Assembly: GCF_000689255.1 (NCBI RefSeq)
Contig: NZ_HG964446.1
Coordinates: 635,330 to 699,329, forward strand
DNA length: 64,000 nt
Reading direction: 5' to 3'
Origin: Mycobacterium triplex
GTDB lineage: Bacteria; Actinomycetota; Actinomycetes; Mycobacteriales; Mycobacteriaceae
A program made the translations under genes and the position numbers. The notes beneath the pieces are model-generated. The model ran no database searches. It saw only the letters and a program-made list of their open reading frames with translations, and was not told where the DNA came from. This document shows positions 1 through 8,089 of the stretch, one piece after another (position 1 is the stretch's first letter; each line of letters opens with the position of its first letter).

Positions 1-1
1 C

Positions 2-1429
2 ATCGGTGCTCCCGCGACGTTGCCGACGGTCGACCACTTCGTCGAGCGGGGCGTCTTCGTCGAATCCGAGATCGGGGTGCTACAACCGCGGGTGCCGTAC
101 CGCAGCGACGCGATCACGACGCGGCCGCCCGGGCTGCCGCCACTGCTGGGCGCCGACAACGGGCGCGTGCACTGGCCGCCGCGGCCAGCCCGGCCGAAAC
201 TCGCTGATCCTGAGGCACTTCCACTGTCCGACATCCGGATCACCGATTTCACCGCGTTTTGGGCCGGACCGGTGGCCACCCAATTCCTCGGAACACTGGG
301 CGCTGACGTGATCAAGCTCGAGGGCGTGCGCCGGCCTGACGGTATGCGGTTCTCCGCGGGCCGGCCACCCGACTGGGACCAGTGGTGGGAGTGGGGCCCG
401 GTCTTTTTGTGCAGCAACAACAACAAGCGCGGCATCAGTGTCGAACTCAGTATCGAAGCCGGCCGGGAGCTGGCGTTGAAACTCATCGCCGCGAGCGATC
501 TGGTCATCGAGAACTTCTCGCCGAGGGTGATGGAAAACTTCGGCCTGCAATGGGACGCAGTCAGCGCCGTGAATCCGCGCGCCGTCATGGTCCGGATGCC
601 GGCGTTCGGCCTGGACGGCCCGTGGCGCGACCGCGTCGGGTTCGCGCAGACGATGGAGCAGGCCACCGGCATGGCGTGGATGACCGGGCATGCCGATGGG
701 CCACCGGTGATTCCGCGCGGCGTGTGCGATCCGATAGCGGGGTTGCATGCCGCCTTTGCGGCCGTCGCGGCGCTGGTGATTCGCGACCGGGACGGGATCG
801 GCATGCACGTCGAGTCCACGATGGTGGAGTCGGCGCTCAACGTCGCCGCCGAAATGCTGCTTGAGTACTCGCGCAACGGGATCCAGATGCGCCGGGAGGG
901 AAACCGGGGGCCCGGCGCGAGCCCGCAGGGCGTGTACCGGTGTCAGGGCGACGACGAATGGGTCGCGCTGGCCGCGACCACCGATGCCGCGCGGGCCGCG
1001 CTGGCCGGGCTCATCGACAGGCCCGAACTCGGTGCCGATGAGGTTGGGTGGCGGGAGCGAGCCGACGAGATCGACAAGCTGCTTTCGGATTGGACCGCGC
1101 GGCGGTCGGTGGGTGAGGCGGTGGGCACGCTGAGTGCCGCGCAGGTGCCCGCGGCACGAGTCACGGAGGCGGCCGCGCTGCTGACCGACCCGCAACTGCA
1201 GGCCCGCGGCTTCTGGGAAACCGTCGATCATCCCGTCGCCGGGTCGTTCCGTTGTGTCGGAATGCCTTTCGCGTTCGTCGGAAAGCCCAGGCGCTGGATT
1301 CGCCGTGGGTCACCGCTGTACGGACAACACACCAGCGAGGTGCTCACCGGTGTGCTGGGGTACGGCGACGAAGATTTGGCGCGATTGCGCGCGGCGGGCG
1401 CAATCAGTGCGCGGCCGGCGGGCCTGTGA
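2..1429 (+). CDS. CaiB/BaiF (family III) CoA-transferase, 5' end outside the window
   Basis: The reading frame is open from base 2, so the gene begins upstream of the window. The first 50 or so visible residues look like the tail of a CaiB half, and a new CaiB fold starts near residue 75 (IRITDFTAFWAGPVATQFLG, then LGADVIKLEG). That suggests a two-domain CaiB protein of about 800 residues, of which the second half is complete. Family III enzymes move CoA between carboxylic acids through an acyl-aspartate; the Asp could not be placed with certainty. The stop codon is one base before the next ATG, so gene 2 and probably the thiolase and DUF35 genes are co-transcribed. The context suggests activation of a sterol- or lipid-derived acid. 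Family assignment is firm; substrate is unknown. Confidence 0.85.
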   Translation: MGAPATLPTVDHFVERGVFVESEIGVLQPRVPYRSDAITTRPPGLPPLLGADNGRVHWPPRPARPKLADPEALPLSDIRITDFTAFWAGPVATQFLGTLGADVIKLEGVRRPDGMRFSAGRPPDWDQWWEWGPVFLCSNNNKRGISVELSIEAGRELALKLIAASDLVIENFSPRVMENFGLQWDAVSAVNPRAVMVRMPAFGLDGPWRDRVGFAQTMEQATGMAWMTGHADGPPVIPRGVCDPIAGLHAAFAAVAALVIRDRDGIGMHVESTMVESALNVAAEMLLEYSRNGIQMRREGNRGPGASPQGVYRCQGDDEWVALAATTDAARAALAGLIDRPELGADEVGWRERADEIDKLLSDWTARRSVGEAVGTLSAAQVPAARVTEAAALLTDPQLQARGFWETVDHPVAGSFRCVGMPFAFVGKPRRWIRRGSPLYGQHTSEVLTGVLGYGDEDLARLRAAGAISARPAGL

Positions 1430-1430
1430 C

Positions 1431-1760
1431 ATGGCCGTCACGCTGTGCGTGCCGCCGCGGGCCGGGGAGCTCTGCGCGCCGGTGCGCTTCCTGGTGCGGC
1501 AGGCCTCCGTCGTGATGGAACTGACTGCGCGGCACCGGATCACCAGCGTCGAGTGGGTCGAGCAGGAGCGTGCGGTGGCACTGGTCGTCGAGATCACCGA
1601 CCCGCAAACCGCGCGACCGGTGGACGTGCGAATCGACGTCGTCACCTCCGGAACCCTGGCCGCCGATCCGCGCACCAGGATGATCGGCACCGTCGTTCGC
1701 GACGGAAAGGACTATGACGTACTCGGCACCTATCTAGGGGTAGTAGCAGATGAAAACTGA
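1431..1760 (+). CDS. small conserved protein of the CoA-transferase/thiolase operon
   Basis: A 109-residue protein starts at the ATG one base after the CoA-transferase stop. The tight spacing favours this start over an in-frame ATG at 1254 that lies inside the upstream gene. There is no signal peptide or membrane segment. The body alternates beta-like segments (RHRITSVEWVEQERAVALVV, then DVRIDVVTSGTLA) and ends in a gene-junction region 12 bases before the thiolase start. I do not recognise the family. An MaoC-like or OB-like accessory fold is possible but not shown. Position in the operon suggests a helper for the same acyl-CoA pathway. Confidence 0.7.
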   Translation: MAVTLCVPPRAGELCAPVRFLVRQASVVMELTARHRITSVEWVEQERAVALVVEITDPQTARPVDVRIDVVTSGTLAADPRTRMIGTVVRDGKDYDVLGTYLGVVADEN

Positions 1761-1772
1761 AGAGCCGCACGG

Positions 1773-2945
1773 GTGAGCGCGACGAAACGCACCGCCGCGA
1801 TCGTCGGGGTACATAACACCCGGCAAGGTCGTCGCCTGGACGGCGAAACATCGCGCGGGCTGGCGATCAAGGCCATTCTGGGTGCCCTCGACGATGCCGG
1901 GCTGACCCTCGACGACGTCGACGGCATCAGCGCCAGCCCGCACTCGACCTCGTTGATCTACGATCTGCGGATCGGTCCGGCCTGGCAGGGCCTGGCCTTC
2001 GGGGTCGGCATGATCACCGAGGCGGTCACCGCGATCGAGCACGGCATGGCCGACGTCGTTGTCCTGGTCGCCGCCCAGGCCGGCGAATACCGCGACCACG
2101 AAGCCACGGCGCCCTGGACCAGGCCGGAGAACGAATTCGTCGCGCCATGGGGCATGTTCACCACCGCCGAGTTCGCGCTGATCGCCCGGCGGCACATGCA
2201 CGTCTACGGCACCACGCGCGAACAGCTGTCGATCGTGGCGGCGACCATCCGCAACAACGGATCGCAGAACCCCGAAGCCGTTTACTACCAACGTGGTCCG
2301 TTCACCCCGGACGACATCACCGCATCCCGGCCGATCGCCGACCCGTTTCACCTGCTGGACTGCGCCACCACCTCCGAAGGCGGCTGCGCACTGGTCGTGG
2401 CGAACATCGACAAGGTCTTGGACAAAGGCGAGCCGGCCAGCCGGCCGATCTACGTGCTGGGCAGCGGCGCGGACTTTCACGGCCCGTCGTATCAGCACCC
2501 ACCGGCATGGGGCCTGGCGGGCCGCCGCGGCGATCACGTGAACGGCGTCGTCGGGAGACGCGCGGCCCAAGGGGCGTTCCGCCACGCCGGACTCCGCCCC
2601 GACGACGTCGACGTGCTGGAACTCTACGACCCGTTCTCGTTCGAAATCATCCGTCAGCTCGAAGCTTTCGGCTTCTGCGGCGACGGCGAAGGCGGACCCT
2701 TCGTCGCCGACGGCCACATCGCCATTGGCGGCAGTCACCCGATCACCACCGATGGAGGAACCATGTCCTTCAGCCATGCCGGTGCCAATCCGCAGATGAT
2801 GCAACGCGCCATCCGCGCCGTGCAGCAGCTGCGCGGTGAGGCCGGCGCACTCCAGGTGCCCGACGCACATATCGCGTTCTGCAGCAACGGGGGAGCGGGC
2901 GCCCTGTTCACCACGGTGCTGATCGTCGGAGACGAGCCGCGATGA
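1773..2945 (+). CDS. thiolase-fold protein, SCP-x/Ltp2-like (possible retro-aldolase)
   Basis: A 390-residue thiolase-superfamily protein with a GTG start. The N-terminal half has the usual AAIVGV beginning and a GADVVVLVAA-like strand, and the C-terminal half has a GG...SHAG block and a final FCSNGGAG loop. No obvious nucleophilic Cys is visible at the usual N-terminal thiolase position. Instead the C-terminal half has LYDPF, reminiscent of the Tyr-using steroid aldolase Ltp2. The next gene overlaps by four bases (ATGA) and encodes a DUF35 protein, the known partner type of Ltp2-like aldolases. I infer C-C cleavage of a beta-hydroxyacyl-CoA rather than true thiolysis. An ordinary lipid-transfer thiolase remains possible. 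Confidence 0.8.
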   Translation: MSATKRTAAIVGVHNTRQGRRLDGETSRGLAIKAILGALDDAGLTLDDVDGISASPHSTSLIYDLRIGPAWQGLAFGVGMITEAVTAIEHGMADVVVLVAAQAGEYRDHEATAPWTRPENEFVAPWGMFTTAEFALIARRHMHVYGTTREQLSIVAATIRNNGSQNPEAVYYQRGPFTPDDITASRPIADPFHLLDCATTSEGGCALVVANIDKVLDKGEPASRPIYVLGSGADFHGPSYQHPPAWGLAGRRGDHVNGVVGRRAAQGAFRHAGLRPDDVDVLELYDPFSFEIIRQLEAFGFCGDGEGGPFVADGHIAIGGSHPITTDGGTMSFSHAGANPQMMQRAIRAVQQLRGEAGALQVPDAHIAFCSNGGAGALFTTVLIVGDEPR

Positions 2946-3358
2946 CCGCGTTGCAGCCGCAGACCGGTCCGCTGCCGCACCCCAGTAGTCACCTCAGCGT
3001 GCCGTTCTGGCAGGGGTGTCAAGCCCGGGAGTTGCGCTATCAGCGCTGCGAGACGTGCGGCGTGGCCAACTTCCCACCGACCGAGCACTGCCGCCAATGC
3101 CTGTCGGCCGCGTTGCAGTGGGAGAACAGCGCCGGGACCGGCGAGATCTACAGCTGGACGGTGGTTTATCGCCCGGTCACACCGGAGTTCGAACCCCCCT
3201 ACGCGCCGGCGATCATCACGCTCGACGAGGGCTATCAGATGCTCACCAACATCGTCGGTGTACCACCCGAGGAACTGGCGATCGGAATGCGCGTACAGGT
3301 GGATTTCCGTGTCGTCGGCCCGGATCTGACGCTGCCCTACTTCACCAGACAGAAGTAG
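2942..3358 (+). CDS. DUF35 OB-fold zinc-ribbon partner protein
   Basis: A 138-residue protein overlapping the thiolase-like gene by four bases. The N-terminal rubredoxin-like zinc ribbon is intact: Cys36, Cys39, Cys50 and Cys53 in the pattern CxxC-N10-CxxC. It is followed by an OB-fold (GEIYSWTVVYRP, then AIITLDEG). DUF35 proteins bind CoA or acyl chains and form complexes with thiolase-fold or aldolase partners, for example ChsH2-DUF35 with Ltp2. The overlap suggests translational coupling, so the two products probably form one complex in the cytosol. Family assignment is strong; the bound ligand is unknown. Confidence 0.88.
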   Translation: MTALQPQTGPLPHPSSHLSVPFWQGCQARELRYQRCETCGVANFPPTEHCRQCLSAALQWENSAGTGEIYSWTVVYRPVTPEFEPPYAPAIITLDEGYQMLTNIVGVPPEELAIGMRVQVDFRVVGPDLTLPYFTRQK

Positions 3359-3364
3359 CCGATC

Positions 3365-4012
3365 GTGAGTCCCCGGCGCAGTACCAATGGCCTACCGGTG
3401 ACGGCCTACCTGGTGCTGGGTGTGCTGGCAGCCAACGACGAACAACTGACCGCCGGCGAGATCAAGATGCGCGCCGAGCTCACGGTGGGCCACTTCTACT
3501 GGTCGCCGTCGGTCAGTCACGTGCGGCGCGAACTGAATCGGCTGCTGGAGTGGGGGATGGTCAGCGAGATCGCGGCTCGATCCGGCAAGCGTGCGATCAC
3601 CTTGTACGAGACCACCGACGCCGGGCTCGGCGCCCTGCGCCGTTGGGTCCAGCACTTTCCGGGCGACGAGCAGGTCGTCATCAAGCACCCCGTCATCCTG
3701 CGCACCTGGCTCGCGCGGGGCGAGGACCCCGAACGTGTCGTCGACACGCTGGATCGGCATCTCGAGGCCACCCGGGCCCGCCTCGACGAGGCACTGTGGT
3801 CGCGGCAGCGCTCCCGCGAACTGGGCATCACCGACGATCCGGATCAGCGCTTCTCGTTCGCCGTGCTGGACTACGCGATTCGCGGGTTGTATGCGGAGAT
3901 CTCCAACATCGCGCAACTGCGCGACGAGATCGCCTGCGGCACAGACAGAGACCCCGTCAAGCGGGTGCCACGGGCGAAGGGACAGATCCGCCGTCGGGCA
4001 CCGAGGAACTAG
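3365..4012 (+). CDS. PadR-like winged-helix transcriptional regulator
   Basis: A 215-residue protein with a GTG start six bases after the DUF35 stop. The N-terminal 100 residues are a PadR-type winged helix: TAYLVLGVLAANDEQLTAGE, a recognition segment FYWSPSVSHVRRELNRLL, then a wing ending KRAITLYETTDAG. The C-terminal part is helical (VDTLDRHLEATRARLDEAL) and probably makes the dimer. As the last gene of the operon it may autoregulate the CoA-transferase-thiolase unit. Its 3' end overlaps the convergent fadD gene by 56 bases, so the tail residues are encoded opposite that gene. Confidence 0.8.
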   Translation: MSPRRSTNGLPVTAYLVLGVLAANDEQLTAGEIKMRAELTVGHFYWSPSVSHVRRELNRLLEWGMVSEIAARSGKRAITLYETTDAGLGALRRWVQHFPGDEQVVIKHPVILRTWLARGEDPERVVDTLDRHLEATRARLDEALWSRQRSRELGITDDPDQRFSFAVLDYAIRGLYAEISNIAQLRDEIACGTDRDPVKRVPRAKGQIRRRAPRN

Positions 4013-5591
4013 CCGCGTTCCGGTAAGCCGTGCCGCGTGGTTCGCGTTCCCACAGGATTTCGCCGTCACCGATCGCCGTTGCCTGCCTGATCAGCTCACG
4101 CTTGAGCACCTTGTGGGTGGCGGTGCTGGGCAGCTCGGCGGCGATCCGCACGTAGCGGGGGCGCGCCTTGGGGGACAGGTCGGGCTGCGCGTCGAGGAAG
4201 GCCTCGAACTCCTCGGGGTCCAGGGTTTGGCCGTCATTCAGCACGACCGCGGCCATCACCTGGTCACCGACACGGCCATCCGGGACGGCGTACACCGCCA
4301 CACGGTTGATCGCATTGTGGCGCAGCAGAATTCGCTCGATCGGGGCGGCAGCCATGTTCTCGCCATCCACCCGCATCCAGTCGGCGGTGCGGCCGGCGAG
4401 GTAGATCCACCCGTCGGCGTCGCGGTAGGCGAGGTCCCCCGACCAGTACATGCCGTGGCGCATGCGTTCGGCGTTGGCGGCGGGATCGTTGTAGTAGCCG
4501 GTGAAGAAACCCGATCCCTTGGTATTGACGAGCTCGCCCACCGCCTCGTCGGCATTGGCGAGCGCTCCGGTCGCGTCGAAGCGCGCGACCGCGCACTCGG
4601 AGACGGTATCGCTGTGGTAGATGGCGATCCCGTCGATGCCCTTGCCGATCGAGCCCTTCGGCGTGCCTTCCTCGCGGATCACGATGACCGCGTTCTCCGT
4701 CGAGCCGAAGCCGTCCTCGACCCGGACCCCGAACCGGCGGCCGAATTCCTCGATGTCCTTGTCGTTGGCCTCATTCCCGAACGCCACTCGCAGCGGGTTG
4801 TCCGCGTCGTCATCACGTTCGGGCGTGGCCAGAATGTAAGCCAGCGGCTTGCCGACGTAGTTCATGTAGGTCGCGCCGTGGCGGCGGACGTCGTCGAGGA
4901 AGTTGCTCGCCGAGAATTTTGCCGGCACGATCGCGGCGCCGCAACATACCGCCGGCGCCCATCCCGCGACGACCGCGTTGGAGTGAAACAGCGGCATGGA
5001 CACGTAGCAGGTGTCCTGTTCGGTGAGGGCGAAGCGTTGGACCAGGTTGGTGCCCGCGAACATCGCCATCAGGTGAGAGACCTGAACTGCCTTGGGATTT
5101 CCGCTCGTGCCGGAGGTGAAGATCATCATGAACGCGTCCGTCGCGCTGACTTCCCGATGCGGGACCAGTTCGCCGGCAGCACCGATGAATTCGGCCCAGT
5201 GCGGCGTCGAGGTGTCCAGGATCTGGGCGCCCCGGAGATCCAGGCCGTCCAATAGCGGCCGGTGTTCGGCGTCGGTCACCACGAACTGGCAGTCGGCCCG
5301 CCGGATGTCGGCGGCCAGGGCCTCACCGCGCCGGGTGTTGCTCAGGCCGCACAGCACGTAGCCGCCCAGACCGGCCGCCGCCATCTGGTTGAGCATCTCC
5401 GGGGTGTTGCCCAGCAGCGTGCCGACGTGCAGCGGGTGTCGGGGATCGGCCGCGTCGATCAGGGCCGCGGCCCGTGCGGTGGCCTGCTTCAGGTGCTCGC
5501 TCCAACTCCATTGCAGATCATGGTGTTTCACGGCGACGTTCGGATCCGACAGGCGCCGGCGCAGGAACGCCTGCATGGTGTCGTCAGCCAT
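3957..5591 (-). CDS. fatty-acyl-CoA synthetase, FadD1/FadD17-like
   Basis: A 544-residue ANL-superfamily ligase. The adenylation loop FTSGTSGNPKAVQ lies at about residues 158-170, the A5-like GFGSTENA and the A8 region SGDLAYRDADGWIYLAGRT follow, and a C-terminal Lys sits in THKVLKREL. It would activate a carboxylic acid to acyl-AMP and then acyl-CoA. Overall sequence and length resemble the mycobacterial FadD1/FadD17/FadD6 group, whose members include sterol side-chain enzymes. Which one is the orthologue cannot be decided here. The terminus overlaps the convergent PadR gene by 56 bases. A short inverted repeat lies 30 bases upstream of the ATG. Confidence 0.85.
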   Translation of the reverse strand: MADDTMQAFLRRRLSDPNVAVKHHDLQWSWSEHLKQATARAAALIDAADPRHPLHVGTLLGNTPEMLNQMAAAGLGGYVLCGLSNTRRGEALAADIRRADCQFVVTDAEHRPLLDGLDLRGAQILDTSTPHWAEFIGAAGELVPHREVSATDAFMMIFTSGTSGNPKAVQVSHLMAMFAGTNLVQRFALTEQDTCYVSMPLFHSNAVVAGWAPAVCCGAAIVPAKFSASNFLDDVRRHGATYMNYVGKPLAYILATPERDDDADNPLRVAFGNEANDKDIEEFGRRFGVRVEDGFGSTENAVIVIREEGTPKGSIGKGIDGIAIYHSDTVSECAVARFDATGALANADEAVGELVNTKGSGFFTGYYNDPAANAERMRHGMYWSGDLAYRDADGWIYLAGRTADWMRVDGENMAAAPIERILLRHNAINRVAVYAVPDGRVGDQVMAAVVLNDGQTLDPEEFEAFLDAQPDLSPKARPRYVRIAAELPSTATHKVLKRELIRQATAIGDGEILWEREPRGTAYRNAASSSVPDGGSVPSPVAPA

Positions 5592-5620
5592 CGAGATTCA
5601 CCTTCACCCCTTACGAGACG

Positions 5621-5633
5621 AGACGGTCCGTCT
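5621..5633. promoter_or_regulatory. inverted repeat upstream of fadD (candidate TetR-type operator)
   Basis: AGACGG-T-CCGTCT is a perfect dyad with 6-base arms, centred 36 bases upstream of the fadD ATG on the minus strand. The spacing fits an operator over the promoter or leader. The regulator is not identified: the closest candidates are the PadR gene next door or a regulator elsewhere in the genome. Confidence 0.45.
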
Positions 5634-5745
5634 TATCTTAGCGGGTCGCGGGTGGCCAAAACCGTCGAGATCGACATCAGCGTGGAAAAATGTGAGTAAA
5701 GAGCGCGCCAACGTCGATCTCGTCGAAAACGGCGCGGCGGCCGTC

Positions 5746-6516
5746 CTACCCGCCCACCATCATCAGGCCGCCATCCACGGCCAGCAGCTGCCCGGTGATG
5801 AAGCCGGCCCCCGGGCCCGACAGGAATACCAGCATCGGGCCGAGGTCGCGCGCCGGATCTCCCAACGTTCCACCGAGCGGGATCATCATCTGCATCTGCT
5901 GGTCGATCAGCGAGGCGGCCTGGGGCCCGAGGAAATCACGCAGCCGGTCGGCGCCCGGCGTCTGTACCGCGGGGGCCAGCGAGTTGACGGTGATGTTGTC
6001 GGAAGCCCAGGCCCTGGCGGCCGATCGCGTCCACGCCTGCACGGCCCCCTTGGTCGCGGCGTAGACCGCCGAAATCGGGCTGCCCATAATGGCTTCGGAG
6101 GAGCCGAAGTTGATGATCCGGCCGCCCTTGGGATCCTGCTCCTTCATCACGGCATACGCCGCCTGATTGGTCAGGATCGTCGCCTTGACGTTGGTGTCCA
6201 ACAGAAACGAAATGTCCTCGGCGCCGACATAGCCCGGTATGCCGGCTTGCCATAGCCCCGCGGCATTGACCAGTACATCGAGCCCGCCCAGCTGCCGGGC
6301 GGCCTGTTGGACCATCGCGGTGACGGCATCGGCGTCCCGTACGTCGCACTGCAGCCAATCGGCGGCGAGACCGTCCGGTGGCGGTGTCCGGTGATACGTC
6401 GCGGCGACGTCGGCCCCCGCGGCGGTGAGAACTGCGACGGCGGCCGCGCCGATCCCGGTGGCTCCGCCCGTCACCAGGATCCGTCGGCCGTCGAGCGGCT
6501 GCGTCACGTCTGACAT
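5746..6516 (-). CDS. short-chain dehydrogenase/reductase (classical SDR)
   Basis: A 256-residue classical SDR. The cofactor loop TGGATGIG is near residue 16, followed by NAAG, a catalytic Ser in NFGSSEAIMG, and the YxxxK pair in YAATKGAV. It ends with a typical ITGQLLAVDGG tail. It should oxidise or reduce an alcohol/ketone with NAD(P). It stands between the fadD and the disrupted hydrolase genes on the same strand with gaps of 154 and 58 bases, so an operon with the hydrolase is possible. Substrate unknown. Confidence 0.87.
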   Translation of the reverse strand: MSDVTQPLDGRRILVTGGATGIGAAAVAVLTAAGADVAATYHRTPPPDGLAADWLQCDVRDADAVTAMVQQAARQLGGLDVLVNAAGLWQAGIPGYVGAEDISFLLDTNVKATILTNQAAYAVMKEQDPKGGRIINFGSSEAIMGSPISAVYAATKGAVQAWTRSAARAWASDNITVNSLAPAVQTPGADRLRDFLGPQAASLIDQQMQMMIPLGGTLGDPARDLGPMLVFLSGPGAGFITGQLLAVDGGLMMVGG

Positions 6517-6574
6517 GGGCGAAACGCTATACGGCCGGCGCAGCCGCTCCTACACCACCTCGCGCGGCAGTGCG

Positions 6575-7406
6575 CTAGGCGCGCACCGCGATCGTCGACA
6601 ACAGATCGGCGAGCCGGTCGGGTTGGTCCACCATCGAGAACGTCCGCGCTCCGTCGATGACCTCGAGACGGGCGTTCGGGATAGTGGCGGCCAGCTTTTC
6701 GCCGTCCGCGAGTTCGAAGAACGCGTCGTCGCCCGACCATGCGATGAGCGTGGGCTTGTCGAATTCGGGTAGCCGGGCCGCGACGCCCGTGGTCACCTCG
6801 GTGCGCAGCGAGAGCGAAAACTGGCGCAGGTCCTCGGCGATGGCGGGATCGGACAGCCCCGGGCGCACCCAGAGCTCGGTGAGATCGTCGATATTGCTAT
6901 GCGCCAGCCCGTCGAACGCGCGCTTGCGCGCGGCCGGCACCCGCATCGCCTGGGCGACGGCCTTAAACGTCGCTTTCGACTTGGCCGCAAGAATCACCGG
7001 CTTGAGTATCGGCGGCGGAAAAGTGTTCGAACGCATCGCAACTCGTCAGCACCAGCGCACCCAGGCGCTCCGGGTAGTGCACCGCGACGAGCTGGGTGAC
7101 CACTCCACCGGTGTCGTTGCCGACCAGCACCACGTCCTCGAGGTCGAGCGCGGCCAGCACGTCGGCGACGATGCGGGCCACGCCGTGGATGGTCCGGTCG
7201 GCCCCGGGGCGCAGCGGCTGCGGGTGCGCGCCCAGCGGCCAGGTGGGAGCGATGCACCGCAGCCCGCGCCCGGCGAGCTTTTCGCTGACCCGGCGCCAGA
7301 GCTCTCTGCCCATCATGTAGCCGTGCACGAAGACGACTGGCCTGCCGTTTTCGGGTCCGGTTGCGTCGTAATGGATGGTCCCGGCACTAATGTCGATCGT
7401 CGACAT
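6575..7406 (-). pseudogene. alpha/beta-hydrolase gene split by a one-base insertion
   Basis: Two overlapping frames together make one hydrolase. The N-terminal frame (start 7406) has the oxyanion block VVFVHGYMMG and nucleophile elbow VGNDTGG, and ends in CDAFEHF. The other frame resumes with FPPPILKPV and carries the cap and the acid-containing strand LIAWSGDD. Removing one A from the run AAAA at 7019-7022 joins them into a 276-residue protein of normal length. The elbow has Asp instead of Ser, as in haloalkane dehalogenases and epoxide hydrolases. The usual catalytic His position reads GARTF rather than a GAGHF-type motif, so activity is uncertain even if the frame is repaired. It is divergent from a TetR gene. 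Either a real pseudogene or a sequencing error. Confidence 0.75.
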
Positions 7407-7435
7407 GGATAACTCCTACTCAGGGATGGGCATTT

Positions 7436-7473
7436 ACAAACAGGCTGTCTGTTCGTAAGTTACCAACAGGTTG
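7436..7473. promoter_or_regulatory. operator region between the hydrolase and tetR
   Basis: The 68-base divergent spacer holds ACAAACAG-N5-CTGTTCGT at 7436-7456, a dyad matching at 7 of 8 arm positions, and a second small dyad CAACAGGTTG at 7464-7473 just before the tetR ATG. This is the expected layout for a TetR protein controlling itself and the divergent hydrolase/SDR genes. Confidence 0.6.
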
Positions 7474-7474
7474 T

Positions 7475-8089
7475 ATGGAAAGCAAGAGACGGACTCAGGA
7501 GGAGCGCTCCGCGGCGACCCGCGACGCGCTGATCTCGGCTGCCCGCCGGCTGTGGGGCGAGCGGGGCTATACCGAGGTGGGCACGCCCGAGATCGCCGCG
7601 ACCGCCGGTGTGACCCGCGGGGCGATGTATCACCAATTCGCCGACAAGGCAGCGCTATTCGCCGAAGTTGTCGAGGTGGTGGAACAGGACGTGATGGGCC
7701 GGATGGCCACCATCGTCGGTAGTTCGGGCGCAACGACTCCGGCCGACGCGATCCGCGCCGCCGTCGACGCGTGGCTCGAGGTCTCCAGCGATCCCGAAGT
7801 CCGTCAGCTGATCCTGCTCGACGCGCCCAGCGTGCTGGGCTGGGCGGGGTTCCGTGACGTCGCACAGCGGTACAGCTTGGGGATGACCGAACAGCTGCTG
7901 GCCGAGGCGATCAAGGCCGGCCAGTTGGCGCGTCAGCCGACCCGGCCGTTGGCGCACGTGCTGATCGGTGCGCTCGACGAGGCGGCGATGGCGATCGCCA
8001 CCTCCGACGACCAAAAGCGCGCCCGCCGCGAGACCCGCCAGGTGCTGCATCGGTTGATCGACGGGATGCTGCACGACCCCACGCGCTAG
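7475..8089 (+). CDS. TetR-family transcriptional regulator
   Basis: A 204-residue TetR protein. The N-terminal helix-turn-helix is clear (EIAATAGVTRGAMYHQFADK at about residues 40-60), followed by a helical ligand domain. It is transcribed away from the disrupted hydrolase gene with a dyad operator between, so it probably represses both. Its stop codon shares the CTAG at 8086-8089 with the convergent lipoprotein gene. Confidence 0.9.
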   Translation: MESKRRTQEERSAATRDALISAARRLWGERGYTEVGTPEIAATAGVTRGAMYHQFADKAALFAEVVEVVEQDVMGRMATIVGSSGATTPADAIRAAVDAWLEVSSDPEVRQLILLDAPSVLGWAGFRDVAQRYSLGMTEQLLAEAIKAGQLARQPTRPLAHVLIGALDEAAMAIATSDDQKRARRETRQVLHRLIDGMLHDPTR

